Source: Streptomyces sp. JJ36 (lineage in GTDB: Bacteria > Actinomycetota > Actinomycetes > Streptomycetales > Streptomycetaceae). From it: a stretch of 64,000 nucleotides of DNA. Positions 35,509 to 44,925 of the stretch are shown here, piece by piece. The stretch is taken from contig NZ_JACYHE010000009.1 in the NCBI RefSeq assembly GCF_021696945.1, positions 1 through 64,000 of the forward strand, read 5' to 3'. Numbering within the stretch: the stretch's first letter is position 1; each line of letters opens with the position of its first letter. Under the pieces are notes generated by a model. It was not told where the DNA came from. It saw only the letters and a list, made by a program, of their open reading frames with translations, and did not search any database. The position numbers were made by a program, and so were the translations under genes.

Positions 35509-36329
35509 CGGGGCTGCCCGTCCCCAGCCTGTGGACCACTGGGGTGCTCGTCGCGGCGGCCGGTCTGCTCGCGGCCCTGCTCGCACGGCAGCGGGGCCGG
35601 GGGCTGCAGGAGAGGGCCCGCCTGCTGACGAAGGGCCAGGCGGTGGGGCTCAGCCGCGGGCGGCCCCGGCAGGTAGCCGTCCGGTGGCTGCGGCGTGCAG
35701 CCGGGCCGCGGTGGCGGGCGGAGCGGGCGCGGGACGCAGCGCTCGCCTTCGCCGCCGGTGTGGGCGGGGGCGGCCTCCTCGGCGGACCCCTCGGCTGGGC
35801 GGGCGGTGCGGTGGGGGCGTACGGCCTCTGGCGGGTGCTGCGGCGCCGGACCCGGCTGCGGGCCGGGAGCGGGCCGGAGCGGGCCGTGCAGGGCCGGGTC
35901 GAACGCGAGCTGCCCCTGGCGGCGGAGCTGCTGGCCGCCTGCCTGGCCGCAGGCTCCGCTCCCGCCGGGGCCGCGGAGGCGGTCGGGCGCTCCTTCGGCG
36001 GCCCGCTGGGCGCCCGGCTGCGGCGTGCCGCGGCAGAACTGCGGCTCGGGGGAGCACCGGAGGCTGCCTGGGCACGCTTCGGGGCCCTGCCCGGCTGCGC
36101 GGACCTGGCCCGCTGCATGGAGCGGGCCGGCACCACGGGGGTGCCGGCGGTGGAGGAGGTCTCGCGGCTGGCCACGGAGTGCCGGGCGCGCCGGAGCCGG
36201 GCGGCGACGGCCCGTACGCGTCGCGCGGCGGTCCACGTCACCGGTCCGCTGGGGCTCTGCTTCCTGCCCGCGTTCCTGGCAGTCGGCGTGGCGCCGGTAG
36301 TGCTGGGCCTCGCCGGGAGCCTGCGGTGA
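35505..36329 (+). CDS. TadC-like inner-membrane platform protein
   Basis: This 274-residue protein is the second T2SSF-type platform protein. It has two N-terminal membrane segments, the helical ELPLAAELLAACLAAGSAPA core and a C-terminal membrane helix (GPLGLCFLPAFLAVGVAP). It overlaps TadB by 4 bases. About 300 bases follow before the pilin gene, encoding in one frame a His/Asp-rich stretch of unknown meaning. Confidence 0.86.
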   Translation: MTGLPVPSLWTTGVLVAAAGLLAALLARQRGRGLQERARLLTKGQAVGLSRGRPRQVAVRWLRRAAGPRWRAERARDAALAFAAGVGGGGLLGGPLGWAGGAVGAYGLWRVLRRRTRLRAGSGPERAVQGRVERELPLAAELLAACLAAGSAPAGAAEAVGRSFGGPLGARLRRAAAELRLGGAPEAAWARFGALPGCADLARCMERAGTTGVPAVEEVSRLATECRARRSRAATARTRRAAVHVTGPLGLCFLPAFLAVGVAPVVLGLAGSLR

Positions 36330-36628
36330 CCCGCCGGGCCGCCCCCGCGCGGACGGTCGCGCCGCGGTGTCGAGAGGTCCGGTGGCAGACCGCCCGGACG
36401 GCCGCCGGGGCGGCGGCCTCGACGAACGCCCTCCATGACGCCGCTCATGACAACGCACACGACAACACGGACAGCCACAAGGACATCCGGACGGACGACA
36501 CCGACGACGACCGGGGCGCCGCCACCGGCGTCACCGGCGCCGGCTCGGGCGGCGCCGGGCCGCGCGGCAGCGGCAGTGCTGCGCGGCGGTGTCACAGCGA
36601 CAGCGACAGGGAGAGAGGGCGATGTGCG
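36330..36628. other. Spacer between the Tad platform genes and the pilin gene
   Basis: This 300-base gap remains open in the pilin frame and would encode a polar segment (HDAAHDNAHDNTDSHKD). No start codon with a ribosome site is seen for a longer pilin. It is probably a leader or spacer in the operon; a longer pilin precursor is less likely. Confidence 0.4.
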
Positions 36629-36865
36629 ATGAAGGACAGGTGGCGGCGCGCGCAGCGCGCCGTTCGCGGACGGGGTGCCCGGTACCGGGACCGGCTGTGG
36701 CGTGCCCTGCGCCGTGGCGATTGCGGTATGAGCACCGCCGAGTACGCCGTCGGGACGATCGCGGCCTGTGGCTTCGCCGCGGTGCTCTACAAAATCGTGA
36801 ACAGCGGAGCGGTCAGCGAGGGCCTGCAGAAGATCATCGAGAAGGCCCTCGATGCGGCCGGCTGA
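36629..36865 (+). CDS. Flp-type pilin precursor (DUF4244)
   Basis: This 78-residue protein has a basic leader, then GMSTAEYAVGTIAACGFAAV, the Gly-x4-Glu-Tyr cleavage motif and hydrophobic helix of Flp pilins. It should be cut after the Gly and assembled into the Tad pilus. GGGAGAGAGGGCG lies upstream of the ATG. No prepilin peptidase gene is visible in this window, so it must be encoded elsewhere. Confidence 0.87.
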   Translation: MKDRWRRAQRAVRGRGARYRDRLWRALRRGDCGMSTAEYAVGTIAACGFAAVLYKIVNSGAVSEGLQKIIEKALDAAG

Positions 36866-36903
36866 CGGGGCCGGGGGACGGGCGACGCGGGTGGGCCGGC
36901 GGG

Positions 36904-37326
36904 GTGGTGCTGCCCGGCCGGCCCGGCCGCGGTCCCCGGGACCGGGGCTTCGTGACTGCGGAGACCGCCGTGGTGATGCCCACGCTGGTCTTCCTGACGG
37001 CCCTGCTGGTCTGGGGCGGCGCGGCCGTCGTGGCGCAGGTCCAGTGCGTGGACGCGGCCCGGGTGGGTGCCCGGGCCGCGGCCCGGGGGGAGGAGCGGCA
37101 GCTCGTGCTCCGGGCCGCGCGGTCCGCCGCGCCCGAGGATGCCGAGGTGTCGCTCGCCCGGGAAGGCGACCTGCTGCGGGTGCGGGTCCGGGCACGCTCG
37201 TCCGGCCCGGGTCCGCTGACACTGCCGGTCCGGGCCGAGGCGGTGGCCCGTGCGGAGGGCGCGCCTGCCCGGCTGCCGGGGGCGTCCGGCGACTCCTCGG
37301 GAGGCGCGGCTGCGCGGGAGCGGTGA
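36904..37326 (+). CDS. TadE-like minor pilin
   Basis: This ~140-residue protein has a short leader, then GFVTAETAVVMPTLVFLTAL, the pseudopilin Gly-x4-Glu motif with its hydrophobic helix, and a small extracellular domain. It belongs to the TadE family. The start is placed at the first GTG (36904) in a GTG-GTG pair; no ribosome site is strong. Its stop overlaps the next GTG in GTGA. Confidence 0.8.
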   Translation: MVLPGRPGRGPRDRGFVTAETAVVMPTLVFLTALLVWGGAAVVAQVQCVDAARVGARAAARGEERQLVLRAARSAAPEDAEVSLAREGDLLRVRVRARSSGPGPLTLPVRAEAVARAEGAPARLPGASGDSSGGAAARER

Positions 37327-37730
37327 GGCACCGGCCGGGAGCCGACCGCGGTTCCGCCACGGTGTGGGTGGCGGGGAGCACGGCAGTGCTGGGCCTGGTG
37401 CTGGGGGGTCTCCTTCTGCTGGGTCAGGCGGTGACCGCCCGTCACCGGGCGGCTGCGGCCGCGGATCTCGCCGCCCTCGCTGCCGCCGGCACTGCCCTGA
37501 GCGGCGCGGAGACGGCCTGCGCCACGGCTCGGCGGGTAGCGGCCGCGCAGGGAGCCGGTCTGGTGCGCTGCACCCTGCTCGGTGAGGTCGCCGATGTCAC
37601 GGTGCGCAGTACGGCCGGTCCGTACGACGCCCGGGTGCGCTCCCGGGCCGGTCCGGCCGCCTCCTTCGCCTCCGCGCCGCAGGCCCGTTCCCTGCGGGCA
37701 CGGCCCGTCGGCGGACCTGGGGACGCGGTC
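37323..37730 (+). CDS. TadE/TadG-like protein without a normal stop codon
   Basis: The protein begins RGSATVWVAGSTAVLGLVLG after a short leader and has one membrane helix, then LAALAAAGTALSG and a CATARRVAAAQG segment that match the Tad-associated Rv3654c-type family of ~120-140 residues. It overlaps the upstream gene in GTGA. The expected stop near 37,700 is missing: the frame stays open to 40,091, wholly antisense to the helicase gene. I give the end of the plausible domain. A sequencing error, frameshift or lost stop are possible. Confidence 0.65.
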
Positions 37731-40082
37731 TCAGCCGTCGGCCGCCGGCGGGTCCTCCGCGGAGGCGGACAGCAGCCGGGTGAGCAGCCGGACGGCGCCG
37801 GCCTTGTGCAGCGGGTCGTTGCCGTTGCCGCACTTGGGCGACTGGATGCAGGAGGGACAGCCGGACTCGCACTCGCAGGAGGCGATGGCGTCCCGGGTGG
37901 CGGTGAGCCAGTTCCGGGCGGTGCGGAAGGCGCGCTCGGCGAAGCCGGCGCCGCCCGGGTGGCCGTCGTAGACGAAGACCGTCGGAAGGAGGGTGTCGGG
38001 GTGCAGCGGCACGGAGACGCCGCCGATGTCCCACCGGTCGCAGGTCGCGAAGAGTGGCAGCAGGCCGATGGAGGCGTGCTCGGCGGCGTGCAGGGCACCG
38101 GCGAGGATCTCCGGCGTGATCCGCGCGGCGTCGAGCTGGTCCTCGGTCACGGTCCACCAGACGGCGCGGGTGCGCAGCGTACGCGGCGGCAGGTCCAGCT
38201 TGGTCTCGCCGAGCACCTCCCCGGTCACGAGCTTCCGCCGCAGATAGGAGACGACCTGATGGGTGACCTCGACGGCCCCGAAGTGCAACCGGGCCTCGCC
38301 CCACGGCACCTCGGCGTCGGTCTCCAGGACGGAGACGGAGGTGGTGTCGCGGGCCATCGTCGTCCACGGCGGGTCCGACTCCTCGACGAGGGCCACGGAG
38401 TCCTCCAGGTCCAGGCGCTGCACGACATAGGTACGGCCCTGGTGGAGGTGGACGGCGCCCTCGTGCACCGTGGAGTGTGCCGCGGCGGCGTCGACCGTTC
38501 CCAGCAGCCGCCCGGTCGCGGCCTCCACCACCTGGACGGGCGGACCGCCGCTACCGCGGATGTCGGTCAGCTCGGCGGCCCGTTCCCGCCGGGTCCAGTA
38601 CCACGTGGAGCCCCGCCGCCGCAGCAGCCTTCGCCGCTCGAGCCCGCCCATGACCTCGGGCGACTCCGGTCCGAAGAGCTCCGTGTCGGCCTCGGTCAGC
38701 GGCAGCTCGGCGGCCGCCGCACACAGGTGCGGAGCGAGGACGTACGGGTTGTCCGGGTCGAGCACGGTGGACTCGACGGGGTGCCGGAACACCGCTTCGG
38801 GGTGGTGCACCAGATAGGTGTCCAGCGGGTCGTCGCGGGCCACGAGCACGGCCAGCGCGCCCTGTCCGGTGCGCCCGGCGCGCCCCGCCTGCTGCCAGAG
38901 CGAGGCCCGGGTGCCGGGATAGCCGGTGAGGAGGACGGCGTCCAGCCCGGACACGTCCACGCCGAGTTCGAGGGCCGTGGTGGCGGCCAGCCCCAGCAGG
39001 TCGCCGCTGTGCAGGGCCTGTTCCAGGGCTCTCCGTTCCTCGGGGAGATAGCCGCCCCGGTAGGCGGCGATCCGCCCGGGCAGCGAGCGGTCGACGTCGC
39101 CGAGGCGGTCCTGGGCGATCAGCGAGATCAGCTCGGCGCCACGCCGGGACCGTACGAACGCCACGGTGCGTACACCCTGCACGGCCAGGTCGGTGAGCAG
39201 CTCGGCGGCCTCCGCGGTGGCCGTCCGCCGGACCGGCGCGCCGCGTTCCCCGGACAGTTCGGTGAGCGGCGGCTCCCAGAGGGCGAAGACGAGTTCTCCG
39301 CGGGGCGACATGTCCTCGGTGACGGCGGTGACCGGACGGCCGGTGAGCCGTCCGGCGGCCTCCGCCGGGTCGGCCGAGGTCGCGGAGGCGAGCAGGAAGA
39401 CCGGCTCGGAGCCGTAGCGGGCGCAGAGCCGCCGCAGCCGGCGGAGCACCTGGGCGACGTGCGAGCCGAAGACGCCCCGGTAGGTGTGGCACTCGTCGAC
39501 GACGACATAGCGCAGCGCGCGGAGGAAGGAGGACCAGCGGGCGTGCCCCGGAAGCATCCCGCGGTGCAGCATGTCCGGGTTGGTGAGCACGTAGTTGGCG
39601 TGGAGCCGCACCCACTCCCGCTCCTCCATCGGGGTGTCCCCGTCGTACACGGCGGGGCGCACCGCCGTGCCCAGCGGTGCGGCCAGGGCGGCGACGGCGC
39701 GTCGCTGGTCGGCGGCGAGGGCCTTGGTGGGAGCGAGGTAGAGCGCGGTGGCGCCGCGTCCGTTCGGCGCCTCGGAGCCGTCCAGCAGGCTGCTCAGTAC
39801 CGGCACCAGATAGGACAGCGACTTGCCGGAGGCGGTGCCCGTCGCCACGACGGTGGAGGTGCCGGCCAGCGCGTGGGCGGCCGCCTCCGCCTGGTGTGCC
39901 CAGGGACGGCCGATGCCCGCCTCCCGCACGGCGTCGACCACTTCCGGACGGATCTGATCAGGCCAGTCTGCATGGCGGCCGACACGCGAGGGCACATGCT
40001 CCGTATGGGTGATGCGCGCAGCCCGGCCCGGGCCCCGGGCGAGATGCTCGAGGATCGTCCGTGGGTGAGGATTGGTGGCCAT
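37731..40082 (-). CDS. DEAD-box helicase of the MrfA/YprA type with C-terminal DUF1998
   Basis: This 783-residue SF2 helicase has Walker A ATGTASGKSLSYL, the DECH box VVVDECHTYRG, motif III LLASATS, and motif VI around QQAGRAGRTGQGA. The C-terminal cysteine cluster (CECESGCPSC...C) is the zinc-binding DUF1998 region. This architecture matches MrfA of Bacillus subtilis, which repairs mitomycin C damage. A role in DNA repair is likely. The ATG at 40082 is the only good start; upstream sequence in frame is not conserved in style. The gene is divergent from bldG. Confidence 0.92.
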   Translation of the reverse strand: MATNPHPRTILEHLARGPGRAARITHTEHVPSRVGRHADWPDQIRPEVVDAVREAGIGRPWAHQAEAAAHALAGTSTVVATGTASGKSLSYLVPVLSSLLDGSEAPNGRGATALYLAPTKALAADQRRAVAALAAPLGTAVRPAVYDGDTPMEEREWVRLHANYVLTNPDMLHRGMLPGHARWSSFLRALRYVVVDECHTYRGVFGSHVAQVLRRLRRLCARYGSEPVFLLASATSADPAEAAGRLTGRPVTAVTEDMSPRGELVFALWEPPLTELSGERGAPVRRTATAEAAELLTDLAVQGVRTVAFVRSRRGAELISLIAQDRLGDVDRSLPGRIAAYRGGYLPEERRALEQALHSGDLLGLAATTALELGVDVSGLDAVLLTGYPGTRASLWQQAGRAGRTGQGALAVLVARDDPLDTYLVHHPEAVFRHPVESTVLDPDNPYVLAPHLCAAAAELPLTEADTELFGPESPEVMGGLERRRLLRRRGSTWYWTRRERAAELTDIRGSGGPPVQVVEAATGRLLGTVDAAAAHSTVHEGAVHLHQGRTYVVQRLDLEDSVALVEESDPPWTTMARDTTSVSVLETDAEVPWGEARLHFGAVEVTHQVVSYLRRKLVTGEVLGETKLDLPPRTLRTRAVWWTVTEDQLDAARITPEILAGALHAAEHASIGLLPLFATCDRWDIGGVSVPLHPDTLLPTVFVYDGHPGGAGFAERAFRTARNWLTATRDAIASCECESGCPSCIQSPKCGNGNDPLHKAGAVRLLTRLLSASAEDPPAADG

Positions 40083-40281
40083 CGACACTGAGTCTGTCAC
40101 CGGCGCGACGGACAATGGCCGCAAGGCGTCGTGCGCGACTGCCGGTAAGTGATTGAATGCTGCTGCGGCTGCCGATCCGTCCCCTGTCGTACCGCCCTCA
40201 GGCGGGGCGGCCCGGAGGGGAGGCCCCGATGGGGGAGCCCCCCGGGGGCGGACCGCTCGATAGCAAGGTGCTGGAGGATCC

Positions 40282-40623
40282 GTGGACCTGTCCCTGTCGA
40301 CCCGTACTGTTGGCGATCGCACGATCGTCGAGGTCGGTGGCGAGATTGATGTATACACCGCGCCCAAGTTGCGCGAGCAGCTGGTCGAGCTCGTGAACGA
40401 CGGCAGCTACCACCTCGTCGTGGACATGGAAGGTGTCGACTTCCTCGACTCCACCGGTCTCGGTGTGCTCGTCGGCGGGCTGAAGCGTGTGCGTGCCCAT
40501 GAGGGCTCTCTGCGTCTGGTGTGCAACCAGGAGCGCATTCTCAAGATCTTCCGTATCACCGGTCTGACCAAGGTCTTCCCGATTCACGGCTCGGTGGACG
40601 AGGCCGTCTCGGCCACCGACTGA
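40282..40623 (+). CDS. bldG: Anti-sigma factor antagonist BldG
   Basis: This 113-residue STAS-domain protein is essentially identical in pattern to BldG (SCO3549), needed for aerial growth and antibiotic production in Streptomyces. The phosphorylated serine is Ser57 in [13 protein letters not shown]. BldG is phosphorylated by an anti-sigma kinase and, unphosphorylated, frees sigma factors. The GTG has GGAGG 4 bases upstream. The kinase gene follows 164 bases downstream. Confidence 0.97.
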   Translation: MDLSLSTRTVGDRTIVEVGGEIDVYTAPKLREQLVELVNDGSYHLVVDMEGVDFLDSTGLGVLVGGLKRVRAHEGSLRLVCNQERILKIFRITGLTKVFPIHGSVDEAVSATD

Positions 40624-40787
40624 GGGATGTCCTCCCCGTGCCCGGCGCCGTCGCGGCGGGGCACGCCGGAGCGGCCGGCCGGACGCCGGACCGCGTATGC
40701 CGAAGAGACGAGATCGAAGGCAGGTATGCCGGGCCCGCCGCGGGCCCGGTTCCTGCCGACGCACAGCTGTAGACCGAGGGGAATCGC

Positions 40788-41231
40788 ATGGCCACCGTCG
40801 AACTCCGATTCAGCGCGCTTCCCGAGCACGTGCGGACGGCGCGCCTGGTGGCCGCCGCCGTCGCCCGGCGGGCCGGGGTCGACGAGGCGGTGCTCGACGA
40901 GGTGCGACTCGCCGTGGGTGAGGCCTGCACCCGTGCCGTCGGGCTGCACATGAGCAACGGTGTGGGCACGCCCGTGCGGGTGGCCCTCATCGAGGACGAG
41001 AAGAAGTTCTCCATCGAGGTCGGTGACGACGCGCCGGGCAACTCCGGAGCCCTGGTGCCCGGGGCCCGCGACGAGATCCCCGAGCCGGCCGGCGAGGACG
41101 ACGAGGACGAGAGCGAGATGGGCCTCGCGGTGATCAGCGGCCTCGTCGACGATGTGGAGATCACCACGGACGACAAGGGCGGCACCATCCGCATGAGCTG
41201 GCCGACGACGCCTGCCCCCGCCCTGCCCTGA
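40788..41231 (+). CDS. ATP-binding anti-sigma factor/serine kinase partner of BldG
   Basis: This 147-residue GHKL-type protein matches the gene next to bldG (SCO3548). It has RLAVGEACTRAVGLH at the N box, and the acidic loop PAGEDDEDESEMGLAVISGL. RsbW kinases usually have Asn where this has Arg (EACTRAV), which would weaken Mg-ATP binding. The ATG has GAGGGGAA upstream. Together with BldG it probably forms a partner-switching pair controlling a sigma factor. Confidence 0.9.
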   Translation: MATVELRFSALPEHVRTARLVAAAVARRAGVDEAVLDEVRLAVGEACTRAVGLHMSNGVGTPVRVALIEDEKKFSIEVGDDAPGNSGALVPGARDEIPEPAGEDDEDESEMGLAVISGLVDDVEITTDDKGGTIRMSWPTTPAPALP

Positions 41232-41690
41232 CAGCCGGGCCTGCTCCCGCGCACTGCCCCTCACCCCTGCACTGCCGCCTCCCGGCCGACTGACCCGGCT
41301 GCCCGGTCCGGCTTGCTACCGGCTGCTTCCGGTCTGCTCGGACCGGCTTCCGGCCTGCTCGGACCGGCTGCCGGTCCCTCATCAGCTCCTCTTCCGGGTG
41401 CCTACCCGGCTCCCCGTGCGTCCTCTCCCGGATCCCCCGAATGATCGAATAAAAAAGATCGTCGGCCGGTCGCATAAAGATCAATTTCTGCCCGGCGTCA
41501 ATTATCCGGCGACCTCGCACGGGGGAATTTTGCGAGCGCTCGCCATTCGATCTTCGCTGCTGACGGCGAATTGCTGCTGCTGCGCCCTGTTTTGATCTCG
41601 GGGCGCTCCCTAGAATCCGTCCACCATCTTTGCAGCAGGACGCCTGAGCGTGCTTGCGCGCGCCCATGTGCCAAACGTCAAGGAGGACGA
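41232..41690. promoter_or_regulatory. hppA upstream region, partly AT-rich
   Basis: The first ~180 bases contain imperfect repeats. Bases ~41440-41600 are unusually AT-rich for this genome. A TAGAAT hexamer (41611-41616) is a good -10 candidate about 75 bases before hppA, and AAGGAGG (41680-41686) is its ribosome site. I see no riboswitch that I can name. Confidence 0.5.
41325..41376. repeat. 21-bp tandem direct repeat
   Basis: GCTTCCGG(T/C)CTGCTCGGACCG occurs twice in tandem (41325-41345 and 41346-41366) followed by a partial third copy. It lies just after the anti-sigma gene and is non-coding. Confidence 0.85.
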
Positions 41691-44093
41691 ATGGCGGGGC
41701 ATCTCACCCCACTCCAGAACCATCACCACCTCGCCGACGCCGTGCTGACGACGGGCAACCGCGGACTCGTGTTCGTGATCGCGCTGATCGCCCTCGCCGC
41801 CCTCGGTGTCGCCGTGGTGCTGGTGCGGCAAGTGCTCGCCGCCGGCGAGGGCACCGAGAGCATGAAGAAGATCGCGGCAGCCGTCCAGGAGGGCGCGAAC
41901 GCATATCTCGCGCGGCAGTTGCGCACCCTCGGCGTCTTCGCCGTGGTGGTGTTCTTCCTGCTCATGCTGCTGCCCGCCGACGATATGTCGCAGCGGCTCG
42001 GCCGGTCGTTGTTCTTCCTGGTGGGAGCGGGTTTCTCGGCGGCCACCGGGTATATCGGCATGTGGCTCGCGGTGCGCAGCAACGTCCGGGTGGCCGCCGC
42101 GGCCCGCGCGGCGACGCCCGAGGGCGGCGACGACGCCCCGGCCGCGGATCTCACCGCCGTGGCGCACCGGGCCACGAAGATCGCCTTCCGTACGGGCGGT
42201 GTCGTCGGCATGTTCACCGTCGGCCTCGGCCTGCTCGGCGCCGCGGTCGTGGTGCTGGTCTACGCGGCGGACGCCCCCAAGGTGCTGGAGGGCTTCGGTC
42301 TGGGCGCCGCCCTGATCGCCATGTTCATGCGTGTCGGTGGCGGCATCTTCACCAAGGCCGCGGACGTCGGCGCCGACCTCGTCGGCAAGGTCGAGCAGGG
42401 CATCCCGGAGGACGACCCGCGGAACGCGGCGACCATCGCCGACAACGTGGGCGACAACGTGGGCGACTGCGCCGGGATGGCCGCCGACCTCTTCGAGTCC
42501 TACGCGGTGACCCTGGTCGCCGCGCTCATCCTCGGCACCGCGGTGTTCGGCGACGCGGGGCTCGCCTTCCCGCTGCTCGTCCCGGCGATCGGGGTGATCA
42601 CCGCGGTGATCGGTGTCTTCGCGGTGGCACCGCGTCGCTCCGACCGCAGCGGGATGACGGCGATCAACCGCGGCTTCTTCCTCTCCGCGGTGATCTCGCT
42701 GGTCCTCGTCGCGCTGGCCGCGTTCACCTATCTGCCGTCCAGCTACGGCGATCTGGAGAACATCCCGCTGGGCCTGGCCGACAAGGAGGGCAACCCGCAG
42801 GTCCTCGCCATCGTGTCGGTCGCCATCGGCATCGTGCTGGCCGCGGTCATCCAGCAGCTCACCGGGTACTTCACGGAGACCAGCCGGAAGCCGGTGCGGG
42901 ACATCGGCAGGACCTCCCTCACCGGCCCCGCCACCGTCGTGCTGTCCGGCATCTCCATCGGCCTGGAGTCCGCCGTCTACACCGCGCTGCTGATCGGCCT
43001 CGGCGTGTACGGCGCGTTCCTGCTGGGCGGCGGCACGCTGATGCTGGCGCTGTTCGCGGTCGCGCTGGCCGGTACCGGCCTGCTGACCACCGTCGGCGTG
43101 ATCGTCGCCATGGACACCTTCGGGCCGGTCTCGGACAACGCCCAGGGCATCGCCGAGATGTCCGGCGACGTGGAGGGCGCGGGCGCCCAGGTGCTCACCG
43201 ACCTGGACGCCGTCGGCAACACCACCAAGGCCATCACCAAGGGCATCGCCATCGCCACGGCGGTACTGGCCGCCGCGGCGCTCTTCGGCTCGTACCGGAT
43301 CGAGCTGTCGGAGGCGCTCGCCGAGGCCGGCGAGGGCGCCGGGGAGATGCTCGACGTGCTGGACATCGCCCAGCCCTCCACATTGGTGGGCCTGATGCTG
43401 GGGGCCAGCGTCGTCTTCCTCTTCTCGGGGCTGGCGATCAACGCGGTGTCCCGTTCGGCGGGGTCGGTGGTGTTCGAGGTGCGGCGCCAGTTCCGGGAGA
43501 AGCCCGGGATCATGGATTACACCGAGAAGCCGGAGTACGGCCGGGTGGTGGACATCTGCACCAAGGACGCCCTGCGGGAACTGTCCACGCCGGGCCTGCT
43601 GGCCGTCTTCGCGCCGATCGTCGTCGGCTTCACTCTCGGCGTCGGCGCCCTGGCGGCCTTCCTGGCGGGAGCCATCGGCGCGGGCACCCTGATGGCGGTC
43701 TTCCTGGCGAACTCGGGCGGCGCCTGGGACAACGCCAAGAAGCTCGTCGAGGACGGTCACCACGGCGGCAAGGGCAGCGAGGCCCACGCGGCCACGGTGA
43801 TCGGCGACACCGTCGGCGACCCCTTCAAGGACACCGCGGGCCCGGCGATCAACCCGCTGCTCAAGGTGATGAACCTGGTCGCGCTGCTGATCGCGCCGGC
43901 CGTGGTGCAGTTCAGCTACGGCGACGACGAGTCCGCGGCGGTGCGGGCCCTGGTCGCGGTGCTGGCCGGACTGATCATCGTGGGTGCGGTCTACCTCTCC
44001 AAGCGTCGCGGCATCGCGGTGAGCGACGGCAACAGTGAGGAAGACAACAGCACGGGCCAGGCCACCAGCCAGGACGCGGTCGCCGCCTCCTGA
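41691..44093 (+). CDS. hppA: Membrane H+-translocating pyrophosphatase
   Basis: This 800-residue membrane enzyme pumps protons using pyrophosphate hydrolysis. It has ~16 membrane segments, the active-site motif GGGIFTKAADVGADLVGKVE, and DNVGDNVGDCAGM with the acidic metal-binding residues, and a second acidic cluster in GDTVGDPFKDTAGPA. The segment NTTKAITKGIAI has a Lys typical of K+-independent enzymes, as in S. coelicolor SCO3547. AAGGAGG precedes the ATG. Confidence 0.96.
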   Translation: MAGHLTPLQNHHHLADAVLTTGNRGLVFVIALIALAALGVAVVLVRQVLAAGEGTESMKKIAAAVQEGANAYLARQLRTLGVFAVVVFFLLMLLPADDMSQRLGRSLFFLVGAGFSAATGYIGMWLAVRSNVRVAAAARAATPEGGDDAPAADLTAVAHRATKIAFRTGGVVGMFTVGLGLLGAAVVVLVYAADAPKVLEGFGLGAALIAMFMRVGGGIFTKAADVGADLVGKVEQGIPEDDPRNAATIADNVGDNVGDCAGMAADLFESYAVTLVAALILGTAVFGDAGLAFPLLVPAIGVITAVIGVFAVAPRRSDRSGMTAINRGFFLSAVISLVLVALAAFTYLPSSYGDLENIPLGLADKEGNPQVLAIVSVAIGIVLAAVIQQLTGYFTETSRKPVRDIGRTSLTGPATVVLSGISIGLESAVYTALLIGLGVYGAFLLGGGTLMLALFAVALAGTGLLTTVGVIVAMDTFGPVSDNAQGIAEMSGDVEGAGAQVLTDLDAVGNTTKAITKGIAIATAVLAAAALFGSYRIELSEALAEAGEGAGEMLDVLDIAQPSTLVGLMLGASVVFLFSGLAINAVSRSAGSVVFEVRRQFREKPGIMDYTEKPEYGRVVDICTKDALRELSTPGLLAVFAPIVVGFTLGVGALAAFLAGAIGAGTLMAVFLANSGGAWDNAKKLVEDGHHGGKGSEAHAATVIGDTVGDPFKDTAGPAINPLLKVMNLVALLIAPAVVQFSYGDDESAAVRALVAVLAGLIIVGAVYLSKRRGIAVSDGNSEEDNSTGQATSQDAVAAS

Positions 44094-44125
44094 GGAGGCC
44101 CGGCCGACCTGCTGGAACACCCTTG

Positions 44126-44153
44126 CGGGCGGGGCGCGTCGGCGCCCCGCCCG
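44126..44153 (+). terminator. Terminator after hppA
   Basis: A perfect 12-base-pair stem (CGGGCGGGGCGC and its complement) with a GTCG loop lies 32 bases after the hppA stop. Confidence 0.75.
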
Positions 44154-44305
44154 TGTGCCGTACGGGCCTCGCCGGCGGCCCGCGGGCTCCGCGCCCTCCT
44201 GGTGCAAATGGCGCAATCCGGGACGGAAGACCCGTCCGACTCGCCGTGGATGCCTGCTTGGCGTGTAAGTTCCGGGCCGGAAGACCCCACGAAGGGACCG
44301 ATCCG

Positions 44306-44872
44306 GTGAACAAGAAGCTCGCGGCTGCGCTGGCCGGCGGTGCGGCGCTCGCACTCGCCCTGACCGGCTGTGGCGACGACAAGGGCAAGGAGACCGAGGC
44401 CTGGGCCAAGGACGTCTGCCAGGACGTGAAGCCGCAGGTCCGCAAGATCCAGCAGGCCAACGAGTCGATCAACCAGGCCTCGGAGGAGAAGCAGTCCCCG
44501 AAGGAGGTCCAGAAGGCCGACTCCGCCGCCTTCCAGGACATCTCGGAGGCCTACAAGGCGCTCGCCAAGGCCGTCGACGCGGCCGGCGACCCGCCCGTGG
44601 ACGACGGGGCCACGCTGCGCAAGAACGCGGTCAAGGAACTCAACGGCCTCTCCACCGAGTACGGCGAGCTGAAGAAGACCGTCGACGAGATGGACACCGG
44701 CGACCAGTCGAAGTTCGCGGACGGCCTGCAGGACCTCGCCGAACGGCTCGGCAAGCTCGGCAAGAGCGGCGACAAGTCCCTGCAGAAGCTCCAGTCCGGG
44801 GAGCTGGGCGCGGCAATGGCCGAGCAGCCGGGCTGCAAGAAGCCCTCGTCGGCCGGGACGCCCAGCGCCTGA
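44306..44872 (+). CDS. Small secreted lipoprotein, predicted coiled coil
   Basis: The 188-residue product has a lipoprotein signal peptide ending LALTGC and a Lys/Glu/Gln-rich helical body (KKTVDEMDTGDQSKFADGLQ) that is probably a coiled coil. I do not recognise a function. Two other cysteines may pair in the mature domain. The GTG has GAAGGGA upstream. It lies between hppA and the methyltransferase. Confidence 0.8.
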   Translation: MNKKLAAALAGGAALALALTGCGDDKGKETEAWAKDVCQDVKPQVRKIQQANESINQASEEKQSPKEVQKADSAAFQDISEAYKALAKAVDAAGDPPVDDGATLRKNAVKELNGLSTEYGELKKTVDEMDTGDQSKFADGLQDLAERLGKLGKSGDKSLQKLQSGELGAAMAEQPGCKKPSSAGTPSA

Positions 44873-44925
44873 GGCGAGCGCGCCGCCCGTCCCCCGTCCC
44901 CCGTCCGGGCGTCACAATGGGGCGC

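Noticed and set aside
40083-40281. Upstream N-terminal extension of the helicase
   Set aside because: The frame is open but has no start codon with a ribosome site, so I kept the ATG at 40082.
41430-41690. c-di-AMP or other riboswitch before hppA
   Set aside because: The AT-rich leader lacks a conserved riboswitch motif that I recognise.
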